Assembly (NCBI RefSeq): GCF_048270265.1
Contig: NZ_JBLWTD010000024.1
Coordinates: 1-52,105, forward strand
From: Maricaulis sp048270265
Lineage (GTDB): Bacteria; Pseudomonadota; Alphaproteobacteria; Caulobacterales; Maricaulaceae
Direction: 5' to 3'
DNA length: 52,105 nucleotides
The position numbers and the translations under genes were made by a program. The notes beneath the pieces were generated by a model. That model worked only from the letters and a program-made list of their open reading frames with translations, searched no databases and was not told where the DNA came from. How positions within the stretch are numbered: position 1 is the stretch's first letter; every line of letters starts with the position of its first letter. This document shows positions 41,716-50,561 of the stretch, in pieces.

Positions 41716-44243
41716 ATGCTCCGCTGGCCCTTCGCATCGCTGGCCGCGAACTGCGCGCCGGTGCGCGCGGTTTCATGGTGTTCCTCGCCTGCCTCACCCT
41801 GGGTGTTGCGGCGATTGCCGCTGCCGGGTCGGCGAGCGCGATGTTTCGCCAGGGCGTCGCCGGTGAACTCAGCCGTATTCTCGGTGGCGATCTGGCGTTT
41901 TCCGCACAGCGCGCGCCCATTCCAGGCGATCTGACGACCACGATGGAGGCGGCTGGAGAGGTCTCCAGGATTGCGGATATCAATGTCATGGCCAGCCTGA
42001 ACGAGGTGCGCCGCCTGGTGCGGCTGCGCGGCGTTGATGCCGCCTATCCCCTGTTCGGGACGGTACAGACCGTACCGGACCTGCCGCTGGATCGTCTGCT
42101 CGAAGTGCGCGACGGCATTCCCGGTGCCGCGGCTGATCCGGATATCTTCCGGGTCTTCAACGCCCGGATCGGTGACCGGATCGAGCTCGCCGGCGAGATC
42201 TTCGAATTGCGCGCCGAGCTGACCAGCGAGCCGGACCGGCTCAATCTCGGCTTTGATTTCGCGCCGCGGCTGCTGGTCGAACTCGAGGTGGTCGAGGCGG
42301 CCGGCCTGATGAGCGAGGGCTCGATCTACAGTTCCGGACTTCGTGTCCGGCTCGATGATGCGGGCGCGGATCTGGATGCCGTTGCGGCGGGGCTGGAGCC
42401 GACCCTGCGCGAACAAGGCATCAATCTCACCACACGGGACCAGCTGGGCGACCAGTTTGACGACCTGCTGGACAATCTCAGCGTCTTTCTCGCTGTGGCC
42501 GGGCTGGCCGCGCTGCTGGCTGGCGGGCTGGGCGTGGCGCAAGCTGTCTCGACCTTCCTGGCGACCCGGATCGGATCCATCGCCGCCCTCAAGGCGCTTG
42601 GTGCCGACGGCGCCACGATCCGGCTGGCCTATCTGCTGCAAATCATCGTTCTGGCGCTGGCCGGTTCCCTGCTGGGTGCCGTGCTCGGCGCACTGGCCCC
42701 GATGGCGCTGGCGCAGGCGTTCGGCGATGCCCTGCCCATCCCGGTCCAGGCCGGCATCTATCCGGTGCCGCTGGGGCTGGCGATCCTGTCCGGCCTGCTC
42801 TCGGCGCTGGCCTTTGCCTTGCCCGCGATCGGCCGGGCGCGGGCGACGCCGCCCTCCGCCCTGCTCGGCGGCGACATTCGGGGGCAGAGCGCGGCGCCAT
42901 GGGCCGAACGTATCGCGGCCCTGCTGACCGGCCTCGTCTTTGTGGCGCTGGCCATCCTGTTCAGCCCGTCGCCACTGGTGGCCGCGGTGATGCTCGGTTT
43001 TGCCCTGGTGGTTTTCGCCCTGCTCTGGGGTGCAGCCTTTGCCCTGCGCCGTCTCGCGCGCTGGCTCGCCCATGGAACGCGCGGCGGCCTGCGGCTGGCG
43101 CTGACCCAGCTGGGTGGTCCGGGCTCGGTGGCACCGATCGCCGCCCCGGCGCTGGGGCTCGGCCTGGCCCTGCTCGCCGTGGTGACCCTGGTGCAGCACA
43201 ATCTGGTGACCCAGATCCGCGATACCGCACCGGCCAATCTTCCCAGCCTGGCAATGGCCCAGATCCCTTCCGACCGCGCCGGAGAGTTTGACCGCATCGT
43301 CGCCGTGGCCGGTGGTGATGTCGACGACCCCCAACGCTATCGCCGCGCGCCGGCCCTGCTGGGCCGGATCATCGCCATCAAGGGCGAGCCGCTGGACATG
43401 GAGGCCGTCGCGCCTTCGGAACGCTGGCTGGTCGATGGCGAGACACGCCTGACCTATCTGGCGCAGCAGCCACCGGAATCGGTGCTGGAAGCCGGTGAAT
43501 GGTGGCCGTCGGACTATGCCGGACCGCCGTTGATCTCTATCGAGGGCGATGCCGCGCGCGGACTGGGTGTCGGTGTCGGCGATGAACTGACCCTGCGCAT
43601 TCTCGGCCGCGACATCACCGCCGAGATCGCCAGTCTGCGCACGATCGACTGGGGCAGTTTCGGCGTCAATGTCGCCATCGTCTTTGCGCCGGGAACACTG
43701 GAGGGCGCCAATGCCAGCCAGACCGCATTGTTGCGCGTCGATCCGGAGTTCGAGGATGCGATTGCCGCGGCGATTGGAGCCGCCTTTCCCGAGGTGGTCA
43801 TCTACCGGATTCGCGAGAGGCTGCAGGCCGCAGCCGAGGTGTTTGAACAAACCACCGTCGCGATCAATGCCGTCGCTGGAGTGGTGGCCCTTGCCGGGGC
43901 CCTGGTCATGCTCGGTGCCTTTGCCGCTGCGGCCCGCCGCCGCGTTGCCGATGCGGCGCTCCTGAAAACCTTCGGCGTCACACCGGCGGGCGTGCTGATG
44001 ATCTTTGCGCTCGAATTTGCCCTGGTCGGGGTGATGGCGACGATTATGGCGCTGCTGCTCGCGATTCCACCCGCCTGGTATGTGATGACGCAACTGGTTG
44101 AGGCGGTGTGGGCGCCGGACTGGGTTGCCGTCGGCCTGGTGAGCGCGATCGCGATCCTGTCGGCCGCTGCCGGGGGGGCGCTGGTGGCGCGTTCGGCCCT
44201 GTCGGTTCCCGCGGCGCGGGCGCTCAATGGCGTCCAGGCCTGA
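41712..44243 (+). CDS. ybbP: FtsX-family ABC permease, YbbP type
   Basis: The 843-residue product has one N-terminal helix (MVFLACLTLGVAAIAAAGSA), a large periplasmic domain to about residue 250, three helices with LGADGATIRLAYLLQIIVLA, further helices near 400-450 and 480-500, a second periplasmic domain and three C-terminal helices. Two FtsX modules with ten helices in all is the YbbP/DUF214 layout. It uses YbbA to drive mechanical work rather than classic transport; the substrate is unknown, perhaps a lipid or lipoprotein given TesA next door. Confidence 0.9.
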   Translation: MNAPLALRIAGRELRAGARGFMVFLACLTLGVAAIAAAGSASAMFRQGVAGELSRILGGDLAFSAQRAPIPGDLTTTMEAAGEVSRIADINVMASLNEVRRLVRLRGVDAAYPLFGTVQTVPDLPLDRLLEVRDGIPGAAADPDIFRVFNARIGDRIELAGEIFELRAELTSEPDRLNLGFDFAPRLLVELEVVEAAGLMSEGSIYSSGLRVRLDDAGADLDAVAAGLEPTLREQGINLTTRDQLGDQFDDLLDNLSVFLAVAGLAALLAGGLGVAQAVSTFLATRIGSIAALKALGADGATIRLAYLLQIIVLALAGSLLGAVLGALAPMALAQAFGDALPIPVQAGIYPVPLGLAILSGLLSALAFALPAIGRARATPPSALLGGDIRGQSAAPWAERIAALLTGLVFVALAILFSPSPLVAAVMLGFALVVFALLWGAAFALRRLARWLAHGTRGGLRLALTQLGGPGSVAPIAAPALGLGLALLAVVTLVQHNLVTQIRDTAPANLPSLAMAQIPSDRAGEFDRIVAVAGGDVDDPQRYRRAPALLGRIIAIKGEPLDMEAVAPSERWLVDGETRLTYLAQQPPESVLEAGEWWPSDYAGPPLISIEGDAARGLGVGVGDELTLRILGRDITAEIASLRTIDWGSFGVNVAIVFAPGTLEGANASQTALLRVDPEFEDAIAAAIGAAFPEVVIYRIRERLQAAAEVFEQTTVAINAVAGVVALAGALVMLGAFAAAARRRVADAALLKTFGVTPAGVLMIFALEFALVGVMATIMALLLAIPPAWYVMTQLVEAVWAPDWVAVGLVSAIAILSAAAGGALVARSALSVPAARALNGVQA

Positions 44244-44250
44244 ATGCCCC

Positions 44251-44287
44251 GCAAGGGGGGACGCGAGGCTCGTGCGTCCCGCCTTGC
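44251..44287 (+). terminator. Long hairpin after ybbP
   Basis: GCAAGGGGGGACGC (44251-44264) and GCGTCCCGCCTTGC (44274-44287) pair over 14 positions with one G-G mismatch; the loop is nine bases. It lies just after the ybbP stop. There is no T tract, so it could be a Rho-assisted end or an mRNA-protecting structure. Confidence 0.5.
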
Positions 44288-44361
44288 AATCGGCGCTGGG
44301 CGAGACGATATTGAGTTCAAATCGCCTGATCGGGCGAATGGAAGAATGAGAGACCGCAACG

Positions 44362-45111
44362 ATGAATGATTTTTCCCGCACCCATGTCGGCGCGCCTTCG
44401 ATGGACATGTCCATCGATGCCGGGCTGCGCAGCTATATGCTCGGCATCTACAATCTGATGACGGTTGGCCTGCTGGTAACCGCCGGTGCGGCCATCCTTG
44501 CTGCCCAGCTCTTCTTTGTCGGTATCGGCACGGAGAGCTTCGGCGTGACGCCGCTCGGCAATACGGTTTTCAATACGCCATTGAAATGGCTGGTCATGCT
44601 CGCCCCGCTCGGCCTGGTGATGCTGATCTCCTTCAGGCTCAACAAGCTCAGCCACAGCATGGCGCGCATCCTGTTCTACGTCTTCGCCGCCGTGATGGGG
44701 ATTTCCCTGTCCTCGATCATCGCGGTCTATACCGCAGGTTCGATCGCCAACACCTTCTTCGTGACCGCAGCGGCTTTCGCGGCGCTGAGCCTGTATGGCT
44801 ACACCACGAAGCGTAATCTGACCGGGATGGGCTCTTTCCTGATCATGGGCCTGTTCGGCATCATCCTCGCCTCGATCGTCAATATGTTCCTGGCCTCAAG
44901 CGCCCTGGAATTCGCGATCTCGGCGATCGGTGTGCTGATCTTTGCCGGCCTGACCGCCTATGACACCCAGCGTCTGAAGATCAGCTATTACGAATATGGC
45001 GGCACGCCGGAGGTGGCGGCCAAGATGAAGATCCACGGAGCGCTTTCGCTCTATCTCGACTTCATCAACATGTTCCTCTTCCTGTTGCGCTTCATGGGCA
45101 ATCGCAACTGA
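44362..45111 (+). CDS. Bax inhibitor-1/YccA family membrane protein
   Basis: The 249-residue product has seven hydrophobic helices from about residue 30, a soluble N-terminus with SIDAGLRSYMLGIYNLM and the family signature LTAYDTQRLK near residue 210, followed by ALSLYLDFINMFLFLLRFMG. BI-1/YccA proteins are pH-sensitive calcium leak channels in some bacteria and interact with FtsH in E. coli. Single-gene unit, closed by a strong terminator. Confidence 0.94.
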   Translation: MNDFSRTHVGAPSMDMSIDAGLRSYMLGIYNLMTVGLLVTAGAAILAAQLFFVGIGTESFGVTPLGNTVFNTPLKWLVMLAPLGLVMLISFRLNKLSHSMARILFYVFAAVMGISLSSIIAVYTAGSIANTFFVTAAAFAALSLYGYTTKRNLTGMGSFLIMGLFGIILASIVNMFLASSALEFAISAIGVLIFAGLTAYDTQRLKISYYEYGGTPEVAAKMKIHGALSLYLDFINMFLFLLRFMGNRN

Positions 45112-45135
45112 TCGGGACTGTCCCGCCTGGATATC

Positions 45136-45166
45136 AACCCCCGGAGCCTGGCTTCGGGGGTTTTTT
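45136..45166 (+). terminator. Rho-independent terminator after the Bax-inhibitor gene
   Basis: AACCCCCG (45136-45143) pairs with CGGGGGTT (45155-45162), followed by a run of Ts to 45166. It lies 24 bases after the stop at 45111. The complementary A tract on the other side could also help end the convergent DUF2794 transcript. Confidence 0.85.
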
Positions 45167-45177
45167 CTGGCCTGCGC

Positions 45178-45513
45178 TCAGTCGACGACCGTGAAGCGCT
45201 TCTTGTCGAACACCCGCAGGACCTGGGCCAGTTCATGACCGCGCTTGAGCACCTGGCCGTCGACGGCGACGACCTTGTACATGCCCTGGCGCTGGGCGTC
45301 GGCGGGGGTCTTGATGATGGCGAACATCGGCACTTCGCTGGCGCGGCGAAAGATCGAGAACACGGCCGTGGTGGGCAGGCCGTCAATGGCGTAATCCTTC
45401 CACTCGCCCATTGCGACGAAGCGGCCATAGACATTGAGAATATCGGAGAGTTCGCGCCGGTCCCACATGATCGGGGCGGGCGCGCGTTTCGCGGTCTGGG
45501 GTCCTGCCGCCAC
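45178..45513 (-). CDS. DUF2794 family protein
   Basis: The 111-residue product matches DUF2794: WDRRELSDILNVYGRFVAMG, EWKDYAIDGLPTTAVFSIFR, QGMYKVVAVDGQVLKRGHEL and AQVLRVFDKKRF. The family is nearly confined to alphaproteobacteria and has no known function. I take the GTG at 45513 as the start because GGGAGGAG lies seven bases upstream; the frame extends to an ATG at 45570 through sequence that does not look like the family. Confidence 0.88.
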   Translation of the reverse strand: MAAGPQTAKRAPAPIMWDRRELSDILNVYGRFVAMGEWKDYAIDGLPTTAVFSIFRRASEVPMFAIIKTPADAQRQGMYKVVAVDGQVLKRGHELAQVLRVFDKKRFTVVD

Positions 45514-45822
45514 CTGTTTTCTCCTCCCGGTTGAATTCCTGGCCTGGTGTGGGCGACAGCTTACAAACATTTCACCCAGTGCCGCAAAGTTGCCATGATT
45601 TCGGCCTGATCGCGCCGCACCGCACCGCCACGGTTTCGGTGTCGATCGGCCGCATCAACGCTCTGGGTCTTGGTTTTAAACAGCCCCCCCAGCCCCCCGG
45701 ATCAAGAGCAGCGTGCCGGTCGACACTTCTCCCACCGATTTGTATTTTGCGACCACTCTTCGCTCTGGCCAAGTGCTGTGCACCGCGCTAACGCTAGGGT
45801 CTGCAATACGTGAGCGCTTCCC
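45514..45822. other. Gene-free stretch before the Gld-like ABC cluster
   Basis: No gene is evident in 309 bases. It must hold the promoters of the DUF2794 gene and of the ABC cluster. A C-rich run (about 45684-45700) and a CTAG at 45794-45797 are the only odd points. Confidence 0.5.
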
Positions 45823-46560
45823 ATGCTGGTAGCCGACCATTTGGTGAAAGAATTCGGAGGCCTGCGGGCCGTCGACGATGTCAGTTTCACACTCGAGCGC
45901 GGTGAGGTGCTCGGCTTTCTCGGGCCAAACGGTGCCGGAAAGACCACGACCATGCGAATGCTGGCCGGCTGTCTCGAGCCCGATTCCGGCTGCGCCCTCA
46001 TCGCGGGCCATGATTGTGTCGAGGACCGGATCGAGGCCCAGTCGCGCCTGGGCTATCTGCCCGAGGGCGCCCCGGCCTATCCGGCGATGACGCCGCGGGC
46101 CTTTGTCGCCTTCGGCCTGCAGGTGCGCGGCTTCTCCGGTGATGCCCTGAAACGCGCGACAGCGCTGGCGCTGGAACGCGCCCGTCTTGGCGCCGCAGCC
46201 TCGCAACCGATCGGGACGCTGTCCAAGGGCTATAAGCGCCGCGCCGCCCTGGCTGCGGCCATCGCCCATGATCCTGCCGTGCTGATCCTTGACGAGCCCA
46301 CAGACGGGCTTGATCCCAACCAGAAGGACGGGGTGCGCGAGCTGATCCGCGAAATGGCACCGGAAAAGGCGATCATCATCTCGACCCATATCCTCGACGA
46401 GGTCCCCGCCGTGTGCAGCCGCGCGATCATCATCGCCCAGGGCCGGCTATTGTTCGACGGCACGCCCCATGCGCTGGAGGCTGTCACGGAAGCCGGAAGC
46501 ATCGAGGCCGCCTTCCGGCATTTCACTGCCGGCATTCCCGCTATCGGCGAGGCCGCCTGA
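45823..46560 (+). CDS. ABC-2 type exporter ATPase, GldA/NosF-like
   Basis: The 245-residue product has Walker A LGPNGAGKTTTMRML (residues 33-47), the variant signature TLSKGYKRRAALAAAI, Walker B AVLILDEPTDGLDP and switch His in IISTHILDEV. The LSKGY form is usual for GldA/NosF-like ATPases. It is the first gene of a four-gene cluster and its stop overlaps the permease ATG (TGATG). Substrate unknown. Confidence 0.9.
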   Translation: MLVADHLVKEFGGLRAVDDVSFTLERGEVLGFLGPNGAGKTTTMRMLAGCLEPDSGCALIAGHDCVEDRIEAQSRLGYLPEGAPAYPAMTPRAFVAFGLQVRGFSGDALKRATALALERARLGAAASQPIGTLSKGYKRRAALAAAIAHDPAVLILDEPTDGLDPNQKDGVRELIREMAPEKAIIISTHILDEVPAVCSRAIIIAQGRLLFDGTPHALEAVTEAGSIEAAFRHFTAGIPAIGEAA

Positions 46561-47300
46561 TGGGGTCGCTGGTCGCTGTTTATCGCCGCGAGCTGACGGC
46601 CTATTTCCAGACGCCGCTTGCCTATGTCTTCCTGGCGGTCTTCGCCTTTGCCGCCCCGGCCTTTGCCTTCCATATCGGCCGCTTCTTCGACACCAATCGC
46701 GCCGATCTTGCCCCCCTGTTCGATTATCTGCCCTGGCTGCTGGTCATCCTGATGCCGGCACTGGCGATGCGGGCCTGGGCCGAGGAACGCGATCGCGGCA
46801 CGCTGGAATTCCTGATGTCGCTGCCGATCCCGCTCTGGGCCTCGACTGGTGGCAAATTCCTCGCCGCCTGGACGGTCGCGGCCGCTGCGATCATCCTGAC
46901 CATGCCGATGTGGATCGCGGTGAATTATCTCGGTTCGCCGGACAATATGGCGATTGCCACCGCCTATCTCGGCGCCCTGCTGCTGGCCGGCGGCTATCTC
47001 GCCATCGGCCAGGCGCTGTCGGCGACGACCTCCAACCAGGTGGTGGCCTTCGTGCTCGGCGCCGGCGCCTGTTTCATCCTGACCATGGCCGGGCTGCCGC
47101 TCGTCCTGTCGGTGCTGGGTGACAATGCCCCGGCGGCGGTCTCCGAATTCGTTGCCGGCCTCAGTGCGCTCGAGCATTATGACGCCTTGCGCAACGGCGT
47201 CATCGACCTGACCGACCTGCTCTATTTTGCCGGCCTGATCTTCGCTTCGCTGGGTGCGGCCGGTGTGATGATTGCCGAACAGCGCGGGGGCGGACGATGA
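46560..47300 (+). CDS. ABC-2 type permease, GldF-like
   Basis: The 246-residue product has six membrane helices, opening with VYRRELTAYFQTPLAYVFLA and containing the ABC-2 features MRAWAEERDRGTLEFLMSLP and WASTGGKFLAAW. It pairs with the ATPase before it. Its stop overlaps the next ATG (ATGA). Confidence 0.9.
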   Translation: MGSLVAVYRRELTAYFQTPLAYVFLAVFAFAAPAFAFHIGRFFDTNRADLAPLFDYLPWLLVILMPALAMRAWAEERDRGTLEFLMSLPIPLWASTGGKFLAAWTVAAAAIILTMPMWIAVNYLGSPDNMAIATAYLGALLLAGGYLAIGQALSATTSNQVVAFVLGAGACFILTMAGLPLVLSVLGDNAPAAVSEFVAGLSALEHYDALRNGVIDLTDLLYFAGLIFASLGAAGVMIAEQRGGGR

Positions 47301-49141
47301 AGAAGGCGCTCTATCTGCCGCTGATGCTGGCCAGCATTGTGCTGATGTTCCTGACCGGCACATTCCTGGCGGGCCAATGGCTGCCGGGCGTGCGCATTGA
47401 TCTGACCCAGAATGGTCTTTACCGGCTTTCGCCCGGTACACTCGCCGTGATCGACCGCCTCAACGAGCCGGTCGAGTGGCGCTTCTATCATTCGCGCGCC
47501 GAAGCCGCGCAATATCCGGCAATCCGCAGCTATGCGACCCGGGTGCGCGAATTGCTCCGCGCCTATGAGAAACAGTCCGGCGGCCGCATCCGCCTGGTCG
47601 AGATTGATCCGGCACCCTTCTCCCAGGCCGAGGACGAAGCCCTCGCGGCGGGCCTGCATTCCCTGCCAACCGATACCGGCGAACAGATCTTCTTCGGCCT
47701 GGTTGCGCGCAATTCCGTCGATGACGGGGCGATTATCGACCTGTTCGACCAGGCCGACGAGGCGCGGCTGGAATATGATCTGACCCGCCTGATTTCCGAT
47801 GTCGACCGGCCCGACCGGCCGCGCCTGGCCATCCTGTCCGGCATTCCGCTCGATCCCTCCAGCGGCGCGCCGAACCGTTTCATCGCCGACCTCAACAGCG
47901 CCTATGACCTGCAATGGATCGAGCGGGATTTCGAATCCATTCCCGATGCCGCCGCCCTGATGATCATCCATCCCGGCCGGCTCAGCGAGTCTCAACTTTA
48001 TCTGATCGACCAGTTTGCCCTCCGCCGCGGCCGGGTCCTGCTCTTCATCGACCCGATGGCGCATCTGGCCCTGCGTCCCGGGCTCGACGGCCTGCCGCCC
48101 GTCGATGCCCATCGCGCATCGGACCTGCCGCAATTGCTGGCCAATTGGGGCGTCGCCTGGGATAGCGAGACCGTGGCGATGGACCGCACGCTCGGCCTGC
48201 CGGTGGAGATCATCGATACCGATGGCCGTGCCCGCCGCCGCGCCTATCCGCTGTGGTTCTCGATCGGCAGTGCCCAGATCGATGGCGAAGACCTCGCAAC
48301 CTCGACGCTCGATCGCGGGGTCAATTTTGGCTCCCCGGGCGCCCTCGACTTTCTCGCCGACAGCGGGTTTGACGTGACGCCGCTGCTGACCACCAGCCCG
48401 GATGGCGCCCTTGTGGATGCCGATATCGCGGCCAGTGCACCGAGCCCGGATGATCTGCTGCGGGAATACGAACCTGAACGCCAGCCGGTGATTCTCGGAG
48501 CCCGCTTGCGCGGCGATGCCGGCACGGCCTTTCCGGACGGCCCGCCAGCCGGTGATGTGATGTTCAGCCCTGCCGAGCACCTGTCCCGCTCGGAAGTGCC
48601 ACTGGACCTGACCGTGATTGCCGATATCGACTGGCTCGATGACAGTTTCTACCTGCGCAGTGACCCGGCAGCCGGCGACATGATTGTTGCCGACAATCTT
48701 GCCCTGGCGATGAATCTGGTCGATATGGCCGCCGGCGACCCGGCCCTGATCGGTTTGCGGTCGCGCGCACCTTCAGCCCGCCCGATGACGCGTGTCGATA
48801 CCCTGCGGGCCGAGGCCGAGGCGCGATATGTCGAGATCCAGGACCGGCTTGAGGCGGAGATCGAGGCGGCCGAGACCCGGCTGCAGGAACTGCTCGGCTC
48901 CGGGCAGGCTTCGGGCCTCGCTGATCCGGGTGCGCGGGCGGGCCGTGATGAAGCGATTGCCTTGCGCCAGCAGATCCTGGCAACCCGGGCGCATTTGCGC
49001 GAGGTCGAGCGCGAATTCCGCCATGACATCGATGCTCTCAATTCCAGCCTGCAATTCTGGACGATTGGCGTGCCCCCGGCCCTGGTGGTGCTGTTCGGTC
49101 TGGCCGGGACGCTGGTGCGCCGCTGCAGGAGTGCCCAATGA
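47297..49141 (+). CDS. GldG-family ABC auxiliary protein
   Basis: The 614-residue product has an N-terminal membrane anchor (LYLPLMLASIVLMFLTG), a large extracytoplasmic region with the GldG/ABC-auxiliary pattern (RIDLTQNGLYRLSPGTLAVI, VRELLRAYEKQSGGRIRLVE, LMIIHPGRLSESQLYLID, VLLFIDPMA), a coiled coil at about 510-585 rich in Glu/Arg, and a C-terminal helix (VPPALVVLFGLAGTLV). In Bacteroidetes GldAFG is tied to gliding; here the role is unknown. Overlaps its neighbours by four bases on each side. Confidence 0.9.
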   Translation: MKKALYLPLMLASIVLMFLTGTFLAGQWLPGVRIDLTQNGLYRLSPGTLAVIDRLNEPVEWRFYHSRAEAAQYPAIRSYATRVRELLRAYEKQSGGRIRLVEIDPAPFSQAEDEALAAGLHSLPTDTGEQIFFGLVARNSVDDGAIIDLFDQADEARLEYDLTRLISDVDRPDRPRLAILSGIPLDPSSGAPNRFIADLNSAYDLQWIERDFESIPDAAALMIIHPGRLSESQLYLIDQFALRRGRVLLFIDPMAHLALRPGLDGLPPVDAHRASDLPQLLANWGVAWDSETVAMDRTLGLPVEIIDTDGRARRRAYPLWFSIGSAQIDGEDLATSTLDRGVNFGSPGALDFLADSGFDVTPLLTTSPDGALVDADIAASAPSPDDLLREYEPERQPVILGARLRGDAGTAFPDGPPAGDVMFSPAEHLSRSEVPLDLTVIADIDWLDDSFYLRSDPAAGDMIVADNLALAMNLVDMAAGDPALIGLRSRAPSARPMTRVDTLRAEAEARYVEIQDRLEAEIEAAETRLQELLGSGQASGLADPGARAGRDEAIALRQQILATRAHLREVEREFRHDIDALNSSLQFWTIGVPPALVVLFGLAGTLVRRCRSAQ

Positions 49142-50208
49142 GCCGGCCGATGGATCGTCAAAGACTGCGCCACCTGTTGATCACCGGCGGTATTGCCGCG
49201 CTGTTGCTCGCTGGCGCGGCGGCCACGCTGGTCATCCAGGCCCGGCGTGACTGGCAGCCGGAGGTGAGCGGCCCAGTATTGCCGGACTGGTCGGCCACAG
49301 TCGCCAATGCCCGCGAAATCGAAATCACCGGCCCCGAGGATCATTTCACCCTGGAGCGCAGTGAAGCCGGCTGGGTGATGCCGAGCCGCGATGACCACCC
49401 CGTGATTGCCGAACGTCTGGCCGAGCTCGACGCCTTCCTGGCCGATCTGGGCTATGCCGGGGCGCGCACGGCCGATCCGGCCAAGCTGGCGCGGCTGGAA
49501 CTGGCCGATGCCGGTCAGCGCGGTGCCGGTACCCGGCTGACCGTGCGTGGCAGCGATGGGGAAGTGTTGACCGATATCCTGCTCGGCGCGGCGCGCAATG
49601 GCTTGATCTATCTCCGCTTCCCGGATCGCCCGCGCAGCTATGCGGCGCAGCTTTCCGGTGGCGGTTCGGCCATTCCGGCGATCGGCTTGGCCGATGGCTG
49701 GCTCGACCTCGATTTCATCGCGCTCGACAGTTCCGATATCGCCCGCACCGCGATCACGCCCGAGCGCGGTCCGGCCTATGTGTTTGAGCGGGCGGGGCGT
49801 TCGGCGCGCAATTTCTCGCTGCGCGAGCCCGGTGGCTGGCGCCCTATCACGGCCGGGGCCGGCAATGGCCCCTCGGCGGCCCTGTCGCGCCTGCGGTTTC
49901 GCGATGTACGCCGGGCCGACCGTTTGCGCGGCGAGCCGGTGGGACGGCATGTCGAGGAAACCTTCTCCGGTCTGCGTGTCAGCCTCGATATCCTGGCGCT
50001 GGGTGATACGCGCTGGGCGGTGATCCAGGCCGAGGCGTTGAGTGATGGCGGCCGCGACGCCGCAGCGGCGATCAATGCCCGCGCCGGGGGCTGGGCCTAT
50101 CTGCTCAGCGACCTGAGTCTTGACCGGCTCTTGCGGCCGCTTGACGAAATTGCCGATTACACGGGAGCCAATCATGCGTCTCAACCAGGTGACGATTCCG
50201 GTCAGTGA
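49138..50208 (+). CDS. DUF4340 family membrane-anchored protein
   Basis: The 356-residue product has one N-terminal helix (LLITGGIAALLLAGAAATLVI region) and a repeated beta-rich extracytoplasmic part: ANAREIEITGPEDHFTLERS, GWVMPSRDDHPVIAERLAEL and later VYVFERAGRS-like strands. DUF4340 usually follows GldG in such clusters and is thought to help the exporter. It overlaps GldG by ATGA and runs 35 bases into the VOC gene. Confidence 0.88.
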   Translation: MSRPMDRQRLRHLLITGGIAALLLAGAAATLVIQARRDWQPEVSGPVLPDWSATVANAREIEITGPEDHFTLERSEAGWVMPSRDDHPVIAERLAELDAFLADLGYAGARTADPAKLARLELADAGQRGAGTRLTVRGSDGEVLTDILLGAARNGLIYLRFPDRPRSYAAQLSGGGSAIPAIGLADGWLDLDFIALDSSDIARTAITPERGPAYVFERAGRSARNFSLREPGGWRPITAGAGNGPSAALSRLRFRDVRRADRLRGEPVGRHVEETFSGLRVSLDILALGDTRWAVIQAEALSDGGRDAAAAINARAGGWAYLLSDLSLDRLLRPLDEIADYTGANHASQPGDDSGQ

Positions 50209-50554
50209 CATACCGCGTTCGAAGGATTTCTATCAGCGGCTGGGTTTCCGTCTTCTCGTCGATTCGCCGCACTACTCCCGCTTTCTGGCGCCACAGGGCG
50301 ATACGACCTTCTCACTGCACCTGACAACCGATCCCATCGTGCCCGGCGCGGTGATCTATCTGGAATGCGATGAGCTTGATGCCGAGGTGGCGGCCCTGCA
50401 GGCCGAAGGCTTTGATTTCGAGACCGCGCCGGCCGATATGGGCTGGCTGTGGCGCGAGGCCAATCTGCGCGACCCCGACGGCCATCTGATCAAGCTCTAC
50501 CATGCCGGCGTCAATCGCATCGACCCGCCCTGGCGGGTCAAGCCGGGAGCGTAG
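50174..50554 (+). CDS. VOC (glyoxalase/bleomycin-resistance fold) family protein
   Basis: The 126-residue product has the paired beta-alpha-beta-beta-beta units of VOC proteins: LNQVTIPVSDIPRSKDFYQR, LGFRLLVDSPHYSRFL, VIYLECDELDAEVAAL and LRDPDGHLIKLYHAG. The His usually found early as metal ligand is replaced by Gln4 in LNQVTIP, while the C-terminal ligand region is kept, so metal use is uncertain. The ATG lies inside the end of the DUF4340 gene with GGGAG upstream, indicating coupled translation. Confidence 0.88.
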   Translation: MRLNQVTIPVSDIPRSKDFYQRLGFRLLVDSPHYSRFLAPQGDTTFSLHLTTDPIVPGAVIYLECDELDAEVAALQAEGFDFETAPADMGWLWREANLRDPDGHLIKLYHAGVNRIDPPWRVKPGA

Positions 50555-50561
50555 CGGCCTG

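Noticed and set aside
41490..44414. Very long open frame (974 codons) on the minus strand opposite ybbA-ybbP
   Set aside because: The plus strand encodes two clear ABC proteins here. The minus frame gives Gly/Arg/Gln/His-rich sequence without domains, as expected from GC-rich codon bias on the other strand.
45178..45570. DUF2794 start at the ATG at 45570
   Set aside because: The added residues do not match the family, while the GTG at 45513 has a strong GGGAGGAG at ideal spacing.
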